Below are positions 44,645-52,676 of a stretch of 64,000 bases of DNA, in pieces; the stretch's first letter is position 1, and the number at the start of each line of letters is the position of its first letter. A program made the translations under genes and the position numbers. The notes beneath the pieces were generated by a model. The model was not told the DNA's origin. It worked only from the letters and a program-made list of their open reading frames with translations, and did not search any database. The stretch comes from Stappia taiwanensis. GTDB lineage: Bacteria; Pseudomonadota; Alphaproteobacteria; Rhizobiales; Stappiaceae. Location: the NCBI RefSeq assembly GCF_014635285.1, contig NZ_BMCR01000003.1:558001-622000 (forward strand). Reading direction: 5' to 3'.

Positions 44645-45739
44645 ATGCACGGCAAGGACGTTGTGCTGGACGGCGTATCGATGCGGTTCGGGGATTTCAC
44701 GGCGGTACAGCCGACCGATCTGACCATCGAGGCGGGGGAGTTCTTCTCCATTCTCGGGCCGTCGGGCTGCGGCAAGACCACGATCTTGCGCATCATTTCC
44801 GGGTTTCTCGACCCGACCGCCGGCGACGTGCGCATCGGCGGCGACACCATGACCGGCATTCGCCCCAATGCCCGGCCAACCGCGCTGATCTTTCAGAACC
44901 TGGCGCTGTTTCCGCTGATGAGCGTGTGGGAAAACGTCGCCTTCGGTCTGGAGGCGCGCGGCATCGCCAAGGCGACCCGGCGCGAGCGTGCCGAGGAATT
45001 GCTGGCGATGGTCGCCCTCGACGGTCAGGGGGAGAAGAAGCCGACCGAACTGTCCGGTGGTCAGCGTCAGCGCGTCGCCATCGCCCGGGCACTGGCGGTG
45101 GAGCCCTCGGTGCTGTTGCTGGACGAACCCTTGTCCGCGCTCGATCTGAAGCTGCGCCAGCACATGCGCGCGGAGCTGAAGGAGCTGCAGCGCAAGACCG
45201 GCGTCACCTTCATCTACATCACCCATGATCAGGGCGAGGCGCTGACCATGTCCGACAGGGTCGCGGTGATGAACCGGGGCGTGATCGAACAGGTTGCGTC
45301 CTCAGATGAAATCTACAGCCAGCCGGCGACCCCGTTCGTCGCCAGTTTCGTGGGCGAGCAGAATGTGTTCCGCGGGCGGCTGACGGCCGTCAACGGCGAG
45401 GTGGCGGAGGTTGAAACCGCCCATGGAACCTTGCGCGGTCAGCCGCGCAATGGCGTTGCCGCCGGCGATGACGTGATGATCTTCGTGCGGCCGGAACGGG
45501 TCGGCCTGTCCCGGGCAGGGGCAGCGGAGGCGCGCGACAACCGTCTGCCTGCGACCATCGAGCGGCGTGATCTCGAAGGCCCCTTCGTCAATCTCCATTG
45601 CCGCGCCGGCGAGACCTCGCTGATGATCCATCTGCCGAACTCCGGCGAGAGTGGACCGGACCTTGCCGGCGAGGCGGAGCTGGGCTTCCAGATCGCCGAT
45701 GCGGTGGTCATGCCAGCCGGGGATCTTGCCCGTGACTAG
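44645..45739 (+). CDS. ABC transporter ATP-binding protein (PotA type)
   Basis: A 364-residue ATPase of the polyamine importer class. Walker A is GPSGCGKTT (about residues 39-47), Q-loop FQNLALFP, signature LSGGQRQRVAIARAL, Walker B VLLLDEPLSALD, and the H-loop THDQGEA. The C-terminal TOBE domain covers about 255-360 (VRPERVGLSRAGAAEARDNRL). GGAGG stands before the ATG at 44645. It overlaps the first permease gene by 8 bp. Confidence 0.95.
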   Translation: MHGKDVVLDGVSMRFGDFTAVQPTDLTIEAGEFFSILGPSGCGKTTILRIISGFLDPTAGDVRIGGDTMTGIRPNARPTALIFQNLALFPLMSVWENVAFGLEARGIAKATRRERAEELLAMVALDGQGEKKPTELSGGQRQRVAIARALAVEPSVLLLDEPLSALDLKLRQHMRAELKELQRKTGVTFIYITHDQGEALTMSDRVAVMNRGVIEQVASSDEIYSQPATPFVASFVGEQNVFRGRLTAVNGEVAEVETAHGTLRGQPRNGVAAGDDVMIFVRPERVGLSRAGAAEARDNRLPATIERRDLEGPFVNLHCRAGETSLMIHLPNSGESGPDLAGEAELGFQIADAVVMPAGDLARD

Positions 45740-47009
45740 CCTGATCCGAAGCTACGGCAAGGGGCTCACCGCGCTGTTTCTCGCCCTGACGGCGGCCTGG
45801 ATCGTTCTCCTGATCGTCCTGCCGCAACTCAGGATGATCGAGCGCGCCTTCACCTTCACCGATCATGGTGGCGAGGCCGCCACCCTGGCGCAGACCATCG
45901 ACCGCCACTACACGCGGTTGTTCGCAATCGATACGGATCTGCGCGACCTCACCGCGCGCAAGGAAGCGGCCGGCGCCCCGGCCCCGGCTCCGGCGGCACC
46001 AAGTCTTGTTCCCAGCCCATCGCTGGCGCCCAGCCCGTCGCTGACCCCGTCGCCGAGGCTGGTTCCGAGCCCCGCCGCGCCGAGCCCGTCCATGACGCCT
46101 TCACCAGGGTTGGTGCCAAGCCCCGGCATGGCGCCATCGGCCGCGAGCGGCCCGTCGCCGGAAGAGCTGGATCGACGGATCGCCGAACTGGAGGCGGAGA
46201 AGGCGGAACTGCAGCAAAAGCTTGCGGTCCTGGAGGAAGAGGAACGCAGCAACGACGCTGAAACCGGTTTCAATGAGAGCTACTCGCTGAAGAACTTCAC
46301 GGATATGAGCGAGATCCACCTGAAGATCTTCATCTCCACGCTGTTCTATGCGCTCTGTGTCACCGTGCTGGCGTTTCTCGTGTGCTACCCGGTCGCCTAT
46401 GCGGTGGCGAGCACGCGCAATGCCAACAAGCTCGCCTTCCTGATGCTCGGTCTGGTGATCCCCTATGCCATCAACGAGCTGCTGCGAATCTTCTCCTGGG
46501 TGATGATCCTGGAAAAGCAGGGCATCCTCAACGGACTGTTCGACGCGCTCGGGCTGATCGACATGGGCGCGGGCGAGGGGCTGCGTTTCGTCGCCTCCAA
46601 CGGGGCGGTCTTCACGGTGATGGTCTATGCCTATGTGCTGTTCATGGTGTTTCCGATCTACAACACCATCGACACGCTCGACCGCAACCAGATCGAGGCG
46701 GCGCGGGATCTCGGCGCATCGATCTGGCGGATCCACTGGCGGGTGGTGCTGCCTCATGCCAAGCCGGGCATCGCCGTGGGTGCGATCATGACCTTCATGC
46801 TGTCGGCCGGCTCCATCGCCGTGCCGGAGATTGTCGGCCGGGGCCTGCATCCGGACTGGTTCAGCCAGGTGATCTACCGGCGCTTCTTCGAGGCCGATTC
46901 CTGGAACCAAGGCGCTGCCTACTCGCTGGCGCTGCTGGTCGCCTGTCTCGTCTTCATTCTGGTCAACATGGCCGTTTTCCGTGTCGGCATCAGGGATATC
47001 GCCAAATGA
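45732..47009 (+). CDS. ABC permease (PotB type) with Pro-Ser repeat and coiled-coil insert
   Basis: A 425-residue inner-membrane permease; standard PotB proteins have about 285-310. TM1 is at residues 11-31. An extra region of about 120 residues then follows: an Ala-Pro stretch, seven or eight hexapeptide-like repeats of the form [S/G/R][L/M]xPSP (residues 91-136), and a predicted coiled coil (EELDRRIAELEAEKAEL, residues 144-172). The usual permease core begins near 190, with the EAARDLGASIWRIHWRVVLP coupling motif. The GTG start at 45732 overlaps the ATPase stop. The insert should face the periplasm. The partner permease overlaps by 4 bp. Confidence 0.92.
   Translation: MTSLIRSYGKGLTALFLALTAAWIVLLIVLPQLRMIERAFTFTDHGGEAATLAQTIDRHYTRLFAIDTDLRDLTARKEAAGAPAPAPAAPSLVPSPSLAPSPSLTPSPRLVPSPAAPSPSMTPSPGLVPSPGMAPSAASGPSPEELDRRIAELEAEKAELQQKLAVLEEEERSNDAETGFNESYSLKNFTDMSEIHLKIFISTLFYALCVTVLAFLVCYPVAYAVASTRNANKLAFLMLGLVIPYAINELLRIFSWVMILEKQGILNGLFDALGLIDMGAGEGLRFVASNGAVFTVMVYAYVLFMVFPIYNTIDTLDRNQIEAARDLGASIWRIHWRVVLPHAKPGIAVGAIMTFMLSAGSIAVPEIVGRGLHPDWFSQVIYRRFFEADSWNQGAAYSLALLVACLVFILVNMAVFRVGIRDIAK
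46002..46139 (+). repeat. Degenerate 18-bp repeats encoding [SGR][LM]xPSP
   Basis: Seven to eight imperfect units inside the PotB-type permease gene. Protein units read SLVPSP, SLAPSP, SLTPSP, RLVPSP, AAPSP, SMTPSP, GLVPSP, GMAPS. Third-base differences show that the units are not very recent copies. Confidence 0.85.
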
Positions 47010-47860
47010 GCCTGTCCGAAGCAAACACGCGGGGCGGAGTGGCGGCAGGGGCCGCCCGCCGGTCACCGATCGACTGGTCGGGGGCGATCCTCAACGGCTA
47101 TCTGGTGCTGTTCTTCGCCTATATGTTCCTGCCGCTCCTGTTCATGGTGGTGGCTGCCTTCAATGCCAATCCGACCCCTTCGGTGACGGACTGGCAGGGG
47201 TTTTCCTTCCGCTGGTTCGCCGAGCTGCCGCAGGACGAACGCTTCCTGCAAGGGCTCGTGCACTCGCTCGCCATCGCCATCGGGGTGATCGTCATCGCCA
47301 TCCCGCTGGGGCTCGCCGGCGCGCTGGTGCTGACCCGGCTGCAATCGCGCGGCACCACCGTGCTTTACACGGTGCTGGTGTCGCCGATCCTGACCCCGGG
47401 CATCGTGCTGGGCGCGACGACCATGATCTTCTGGCGCGATGCCTTCGGCGTCCAGGCCGGGCTTCTGACTGCGACCATCGCCCAGGCGGGGTTCATCGCC
47501 TCCTATTGCATGTTGATGTTCATGGCGCGGCTGCAGCGTCAGGACCGGGTGCTGGAGGAGGCGGCGCTGGATCTGGGTGCGTCCTCGGTGTTCGTGTTCC
47601 GCCGGATCACCCTGCCGTTTCTGATGCCGACGATCCTCACCGCCTCGGTGATCTCCTTCCTGCAGTCGATCGAGAACTACAACACCACCTTCTTCGCCAT
47701 CGGGTCGAGCTGGACGCTGGTGACGGAAATCGGCGCGCGGATGCGCTTCGGCCTTTCGCCGGTGGTCAATGTCATCGGCGTGATCTTCGTGGCGATCACC
47801 ATCGTCGCGGCGACCGCCTGGGTGCTGAGCCGCAGGCGGGCCGGACCGGCCGCCGGTTGA
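47006..47860 (+). CDS. ABC permease (PotC type)
   Basis: A 284-residue second permease of the importer. Six predicted helices; TM1 LVLFFAYMFLPLLFMVVAAF, the periplasmic FNANPTPSVTDWQGFSFRWF typical of PotC, and the EAA coupling loop EEAALDLGASSVFVFRRITLPFLMP. It begins with an ATGA overlap with the first permease. It has no insert, unlike its partner. Confidence 0.95.
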   Translation: MSLSEANTRGGVAAGAARRSPIDWSGAILNGYLVLFFAYMFLPLLFMVVAAFNANPTPSVTDWQGFSFRWFAELPQDERFLQGLVHSLAIAIGVIVIAIPLGLAGALVLTRLQSRGTTVLYTVLVSPILTPGIVLGATTMIFWRDAFGVQAGLLTATIAQAGFIASYCMLMFMARLQRQDRVLEEAALDLGASSVFVFRRITLPFLMPTILTASVISFLQSIENYNTTFFAIGSSWTLVTEIGARMRFGLSPVVNVIGVIFVAITIVAATAWVLSRRRAGPAAG

Positions 47861-47927
47861 CGCTTCCTCCAGGGCGCGGGACCATGCGCCGGATTCGTCG
47901 GACCTGAGCTGAAGGAGGATGGGCGGG

Positions 47928-48413
47928 GTGGACACGCCATGTAGCTTCACGCGGCATCTGCCGCTGGAACGGGAGGCCGCCTTTGAACTGGTGGTCGACC
48001 GGTTCGCCGACTGGTGGCCGCGCGAATACACCTTTTCCGGCGAGGATCTGGAAGACATCGGCATCGAGCCGATGGCCGGGGGCGCCTGCTATGAGCAGGC
48101 GCGCGGCGGCGCGCGGATCGTCTGGGGAACGGTACTCTCGATCGAGCGCCCGCTCTTTCTGCGCCTTGCCTGGCAGATCGGTCCGGGGCGGGAGGTGGTC
48201 GCCGATCCGGCCGCCGCCAGCCGGGTGGTGATCGAGTTTCGCGCCGAGGGAGAGGGCACGCGGGTGGAACTGAGCCATGGCGATTTCCTCCGCCACGGCG
48301 AGGGCGGTGAACACTATCGCAGCGTGATGGCCTCCGAGGGCGGCTGGCCCTTCTGTCTCGATAAGCTGGTGGAGGCGGCCCGTGCCCGTGCGCATGTCCG
48401 CCCCCGCCGCTGA
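47928..48413 (+). CDS. SRPBCC/START-like domain protein
   Basis: A protein of about 161 residues with the AHSA1-type SRPBCC fold (ligand-binding cavity): EREAAFELVVDRFADWWPREYTF at the start and GEHYRSVMASEGGWPFCLDKL at the end. The GTG at 47928, 9 nt after GAAGGAGG, is a better start than the ATG at 47919, which directly abuts that Shine-Dalgarno. Function unknown; 67 bp after the transporter operon, perhaps on the same transcript. Confidence 0.83.
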   Translation: MDTPCSFTRHLPLEREAAFELVVDRFADWWPREYTFSGEDLEDIGIEPMAGGACYEQARGGARIVWGTVLSIERPLFLRLAWQIGPGREVVADPAAASRVVIEFRAEGEGTRVELSHGDFLRHGEGGEHYRSVMASEGGWPFCLDKLVEAARARAHVRPRR

Positions 48414-48443
48414 TCCGCGCCGGCCTCAACCGGGGAGCGCGCG

Positions 48444-49151
48444 ATGAAACTTGGCTTCCGCTGCCTGCCGGAGCTTTTCGGGCTTGTGCCGGAACCGGTG
48501 CCGGCCCGCAGCAGCCTACCCGACTGGCTGCGCGCCGCGCCGGCGATGATCCCAAGCGAAACCCTCGGCGGGGCCCAGGTGCGCGGCCTCAAGCAGTGCC
48601 CGCCGCTGATCGACGCGCTGTCGCTCGGTGTCATGTTCCGCCTTGCGGCCGATGTCACTGTGCAGGAGGGGGAGCTTTCCTGGGACTGGGAGCCGCCGGC
48701 CAGTCTTGCCGCGCGCCAGACCCGCGCGCCGATTGGCCTGCATGTGCCCGAACAGGCGGCCGGTGTGCCGTTCGGGCTGCCGCCGGATCAGTTCGTCATC
48801 AAGTTCACCAATTTCTGGACGGTGGCCGCGCCCGAAGGCGTGTCGCTGCTGTTCACCCATCCGCTCAACCGCGAAGACCTGCCGTTCAAGACCCTGGCCG
48901 GCATGGTCGATTGTGATCGCTTCCGTGATGGGTTCGTGCATTTCCCGGCGATCTGGCGCGATCCGGGGTTCGAAGGCGTGTTGCCTGCGGGAACGCCGGT
49001 GGCGCAGGGCTTCCCAATTCGCCGGGAAGCGCTGGAGCTCGACTGCGCGCCGATGAGCCCAGCAGAGCTGGCGGCTCATGGCAAGGTGCAGGACGGCTTG
49101 CAGGACGATCCCGGACTTTATCGCAAGACCTACCGCGCAACCCGGGCGTAA
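48444..49151 (+). CDS. DUF6065-like protein
   Basis: A 235-residue soluble protein I place, by recollection, in DUF6065 (function unknown). Segments such as LKQCPPLIDALSLGVMFRLAADV, KFTNFWTVAAPEGVSLLFTHP and FKTLAGMVDCDRFRDGFVHFPAIW are the conserved-looking parts. No signal, membrane helix or known catalytic motif. GGGGAG precedes the ATG; it follows the SRPBCC gene by 30 bp. Confidence 0.7.
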   Translation: MKLGFRCLPELFGLVPEPVPARSSLPDWLRAAPAMIPSETLGGAQVRGLKQCPPLIDALSLGVMFRLAADVTVQEGELSWDWEPPASLAARQTRAPIGLHVPEQAAGVPFGLPPDQFVIKFTNFWTVAAPEGVSLLFTHPLNREDLPFKTLAGMVDCDRFRDGFVHFPAIWRDPGFEGVLPAGTPVAQGFPIRREALELDCAPMSPAELAAHGKVQDGLQDDPGLYRKTYRATRA

Positions 49152-49158
49152 CAGGCGG

Positions 49159-49782
49159 TCAGGTTGGCGTGGAGGGATCGCCGAGCAGGGCGCCGGCACG
49201 CAAGGGGATCCGGCCGCGCGGTCCCTGGCTCATGGATTTCAGGAGGCGCGGGCGCAGCGCCGGGTGATCCCGATAGAGCTCTTGCAGCATGGCCGCCCCC
49301 TCCGGCTGCCCGAGCCGAAGCTGCGCTTCGGCGATACCGATGCGGCTTTCCAGACCGCCGCTGGCCCTGTCGCCACCGGTTAGCGTATCGTGGCGGGCAA
49401 AGGCCTCCAGCGCCTGCTCCGCCTGATCGAGCCGCAACCGCAGCCGCGCCAGATTGAGCCAGCCATCGGCGTCCTTCGGGGCCTGCCGGGTATAGGCGTC
49501 GAAGGCTTCCGCCGCCTCGCCAAGCCGGCCCAGCTCCAGAAGCACGCTTGCCTGTTCGAACCGGGCATTGGCGTGGCCCGGGGAAAGGTCGAGGGCGCGG
49601 GACAGGGCGGCGAGCGCCAGGTCATTGGCGCCGAGCCGCCGATGCACCAGGCCGAGGTTGTAGCGCAGCGAGGCGTTGGCCGGATCATTGCGCACCAGCG
49701 CCAGAAGGCACTTGCGGGCCGTGGGCCAGTCTTCAGTGGCCAGGGCGGGGGAAAGCCGGCTGGCAGCCTGGCGCGGGGTCAT
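49159..49782 (-). CDS. Tetratricopeptide-repeat protein
   Basis: A 207-residue protein of about four to five TPR units (for example NPASLRYNLGLVHRR-type NDPANASLRYNLGLVHRRLG, ALSRALDLSPGHANARFEQA, AFDAYTRQAPKDADGWLNLA). It has no signal peptide or membrane helix. TPRs mediate protein contacts; the partner is unknown. AGGAAGCAGG precedes the ATG. Convergent with the DUF6065 gene, 7 bp apart. Confidence 0.82.
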   Translation of the reverse strand: MTPRQAASRLSPALATEDWPTARKCLLALVRNDPANASLRYNLGLVHRRLGANDLALAALSRALDLSPGHANARFEQASVLLELGRLGEAAEAFDAYTRQAPKDADGWLNLARLRLRLDQAEQALEAFARHDTLTGGDRASGGLESRIGIAEAQLRLGQPEGAAMLQELYRDHPALRPRLLKSMSQGPRGRIPLRAGALLGDPSTPT

Positions 49783-50010
49783 CCTGCTTCCTTCCGAAAT
49801 GCGGCGGGGAGGGGCTCTTCAAGGTGCCCCGACCGGGTGCGGCGCGTACACGCCACCTTGGTCGATGCTGAACCGGCGTGACCGTAACATACGATGTGCA
49901 CTGGTCAATTCCGTCTCGGCCTGGTGTTTCCGGTGGCTGTCTTGGGAATGTCATCTGCACTATGCTATGCCAAATGACGTGCCCTCAAGCGGTGTGTCTT
50001 TAACCCTCCT

Positions 50011-50029
50011 GCGACCGTTACACGGTCGC
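50011..50029 (+). promoter_or_regulatory. Hairpin next to the phoR ribosome binding site
   Basis: GCGACCG, loop TTACA, CGGTCGC, perfect 7-bp stem ending one base before the GGAG (50031-50034) of phoR. It could lower or regulate translation of phoR. Confidence 0.45.
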
Positions 50030-50039
50030 CGGAGCCAGC

Positions 50040-51392
50040 GTGATTATTATGTCGATGAGCGAAGAAAACATGACCGGTGAGCGGTCGGCACGCCCTGCCG
50101 GCTTTCGCTCCGTGCTGCGGACCCGGCTGGCCGCGCAGCGCTGGGTGCTGGTCACCGCGCTGGTCATCGCGGCAAGCGCGCAATATGCGCGCGGCCTGAC
50201 GCCCTCCTGGGAGATCTGGATTGCCTTCGCTGTTCTGGTCTCAGCGGCCCTTTTGGCGCCGGGCCGGCGCCCGCTGATGCCCCGGCGGCTGCGCGGGCAG
50301 CCGCAGGCGGCCATGTGGCCCGATGCGGGCATGAAGCATCTGGCCGACGCCCTGCCCGCGCCCTGTTTCATCGTCGATCAGCGCGGGATCGTGCGCTATG
50401 CCAATGCCGCCGCCCGCGAGCGGTTCGGCGCTGCGCATCCCGGCGATCCGATTTCCTTTCGGCTGCGCACGCCCGCCCTGCTGGAAGCGCTCGACCGGGT
50501 CATCGCCGGCGAGGAGGCCCAACGGATCGGCTGGAGCGAGAAGGTGCCGACCGAGCAATGGCTGGAAGCCTATGTGGCGCCGATCGCGCCGCTGGCCTCC
50601 GAGGGGCGTGCGCCGCGTCAGCCCGTGACGCAACGCTTCATTCTGGTGACGGTGCAGGACCTGTCCGACCAGCACCGGCTGGAGCGGATGCGGGCGGACT
50701 TCGTCGCCAATGCCAGTCACGAGCTGCGCACGCCGCTTGCCTCGCTCACCGGTTTCGTCGAGACGTTGATGGGCCCGGCCAAGGACGATCCGCAGGCGCG
50801 CGACCGGTTCCTGACGATCATGATGCAGCAGGGCGAGCGGATGCGTCGGCTGATCGACGATCTGTTGTCGCTGTCGCGGGTGGAGCTGAAGGCGCATGTG
50901 CAGCCGAATGAAATCGTCGATCTCGCGGCCTTGCTGCGCCACACCTGCGATACCCTGAAGCCGCTCGCCGATGAACTTGGTGTGACCATCAATCTGAGCT
51001 GCCCTGATGGCCCGTGCCAGGTGCGCGGCGACCGCGATGAGCTGATCGAGGTGATCGAGAACCTTGCCGAGAACAGCCTGAAATACGGTGCCAGCGGCAA
51101 GCGGGTCGAGATCGATCTGGCCCCGACCGGCGGCGAGGACGAGGGGCCGGCTGCTTGGGTGCTCGGATTTCGCGACCATGGGCCGGGGATTGCGCCGGAG
51201 CACGTGCCGCGCCTGACGGAGCGTTTCTACCGGGCGGATATCTCCGCCAGCCGGGAGATGAAGGGCACTGGCCTTGGTCTGGCCATCGTCAAGCACATCC
51301 TGACCCGTCACAAGGCGCGGCTGGAGATTGAGAGCGTGCCGGGCCAGGGTGCGTTGTTTTCTGTCAGAATTCCGGCGGCGATTCCGTCATGA
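50040..51392 (+). CDS. phoR: Phosphate-regulon sensor histidine kinase
   Basis: A 450-residue membrane sensor kinase of the Pho system. Two N-terminal helices (residues 35-50 and 58-74), a PAS domain (about 98-210, LPAPCFIVDQRGIVRYANAAARERFG), HisKA with phospho-acceptor His227 (FVANASHELRTPLASL), and HATPase_c with the N box ENLAENSLKYG, G1 DHGPGIAPEHVP and G2 GTGLGLAIVKHIL. The GTG start at 50040 is 5 nt from GGAG; ATG 50049 is the alternative. It is the first gene of the phoR-pstSCAB-phoU-phoB cluster. Confidence 0.96.
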   Translation: MIIMSMSEENMTGERSARPAGFRSVLRTRLAAQRWVLVTALVIAASAQYARGLTPSWEIWIAFAVLVSAALLAPGRRPLMPRRLRGQPQAAMWPDAGMKHLADALPAPCFIVDQRGIVRYANAAARERFGAAHPGDPISFRLRTPALLEALDRVIAGEEAQRIGWSEKVPTEQWLEAYVAPIAPLASEGRAPRQPVTQRFILVTVQDLSDQHRLERMRADFVANASHELRTPLASLTGFVETLMGPAKDDPQARDRFLTIMMQQGERMRRLIDDLLSLSRVELKAHVQPNEIVDLAALLRHTCDTLKPLADELGVTINLSCPDGPCQVRGDRDELIEVIENLAENSLKYGASGKRVEIDLAPTGGEDEGPAAWVLGFRDHGPGIAPEHVPRLTERFYRADISASREMKGTGLGLAIVKHILTRHKARLEIESVPGQGALFSVRIPAAIPS

Positions 51393-51437
51393 AAAGGCTG
51401 GCGCTCCTGAAAAATCGTTATATAACAGGCGCATGCT

Positions 51438-51470
51438 CTGTCATATAACTGAAACAGGATCTTCATATAA
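51438..51470 (+). promoter_or_regulatory. Pho box upstream of pstS
   Basis: CTGTCATATAA (51438-51448), CTGAAACAGGA (51449-51459) and TCTTCATATAA (51460-51470): consecutive 11-bp units, of which the first two form the 18-bp box CTGTCAT-ATAA-CTGAAAC. The third closely repeats the first. This is the expected PhoB site for pstSCAB induction under phosphate limitation; the last unit may also supply the -10 (TATAAG). Confidence 0.85.
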
Positions 51471-51561
51471 GGATCACGAGGTCGGACTACGGTCTGCCTG
51501 ACCTTGCAAGGGCAAGCCTGCAAGGGGAATTTCAAATCCTGAAGATCCAGGGAGACGTCAG

Positions 51562-52581
51562 GTGAAAATCAAGGCTCTTATGAGTGCGACTGCTCTTGCG
51601 GTTGCCACCACCGTGTTCGCCGGCGGCGCCATGGCGCGCGATCAGATCCAGATCGTCGGTTCGTCGACCGTGTTTCCGTTCTCCACGGCGGTTGCCGAGC
51701 AGTTTGGTCAGAAGACCTCGTTCAAGACCCCGGTGGTGGAATCGACCGGTTCGGGCGGCGGCATGAAGCTGTTCTGCGCCGGTGTCGGTGAGGGCACGCC
51801 GGACATGACCAACGCCTCGCGCCGCATCAAGAAGTCCGAGTTCGAGACCTGCACCGCCAATGGCGTGACGCCGGTGGAAGTGAAGATCGGCTTCGACGGC
51901 ATCGTGCTGGCCAACTCCAAGGCGGGCGCCACGTTCAATCTGACCCTCGCCCAGGTGTTCCTGGCGCTGGCCAAGGAAGTTCCGGTCGACGGCAAGCTGG
52001 TCGCCAACCCGTATGTGAACTGGTCGGACATCGATCCGTCCCTGCCGACCTCGAAGATCGAAGTGCTCGGCCCGCCGCCGACCTCCGGCACGCGCGACGC
52101 CTTCGTCGAGATCGCCATGGAAGGCGGCTGCAAGGCCGTTCCGGGCGCCAAGGACCTTGGCCTGAAGAAGAAGAAGTGCCACGAAATCCGTGAGGATGGC
52201 GCGTTCATCGAAGCGGGCGAGAACGACAACCTGATCGTTCAGAAGCTCGAAGCCAACCCGAACGCGGTCGGCATCTTCGGCTTCTCCTTCCTCGACCAGA
52301 ACGCCGACAAGATCCAGGGCTCGCAGATCGGTGGCGTCGAGCCGACCTTCGAGAACATCGCCGCTGGCGATTATCCGGTCTCCCGCTCGCTTTACTTCTA
52401 CATCAAGAAGGAGCATGTCGGCGTGATCCCGGGCATCGAGGAATACGCGGCCGAGTTCACCGCCGACGGTACCTGGGGTGACGAAGGTTACCTGTCGGAA
52501 AAGGGCCTGATCCCGCTTCCGGCTGCCGATCGTGAAAAGATCGGCGCCGATGTGAAGGCGATGACCCCGCTTTCCATGTAA
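51562..52581 (+). CDS. pstS: Phosphate ABC transporter substrate-binding protein
   Basis: A 339-residue periplasmic phosphate receptor. Signal peptide ends near GGAMA-RD (residue 25-27). Phosphate-binding segments IVGSSTVFPF, VVESTGSGGGMKLFC, DMTNASRRI and PTSGTRDAF are all present. The start is a GTG at 51562 with GGGAG 8 nt upstream. It is the first pst gene after the Pho box; pstC follows by 95 bp. Confidence 0.97.
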   Translation: MKIKALMSATALAVATTVFAGGAMARDQIQIVGSSTVFPFSTAVAEQFGQKTSFKTPVVESTGSGGGMKLFCAGVGEGTPDMTNASRRIKKSEFETCTANGVTPVEVKIGFDGIVLANSKAGATFNLTLAQVFLALAKEVPVDGKLVANPYVNWSDIDPSLPTSKIEVLGPPPTSGTRDAFVEIAMEGGCKAVPGAKDLGLKKKKCHEIREDGAFIEAGENDNLIVQKLEANPNAVGIFGFSFLDQNADKIQGSQIGGVEPTFENIAAGDYPVSRSLYFYIKKEHVGVIPGIEEYAAEFTADGTWGDEGYLSEKGLIPLPAADREKIGADVKAMTPLSM

Positions 52582-52676
52582 GACCAAACGGGGCGCGGCC
52601 GGCATCTTGCCGGTCGCGCTCTTTCAGCTGACCGGGTCAGCCCGGCCGGACGGTTTCACCGCACAGCGGATGCACC

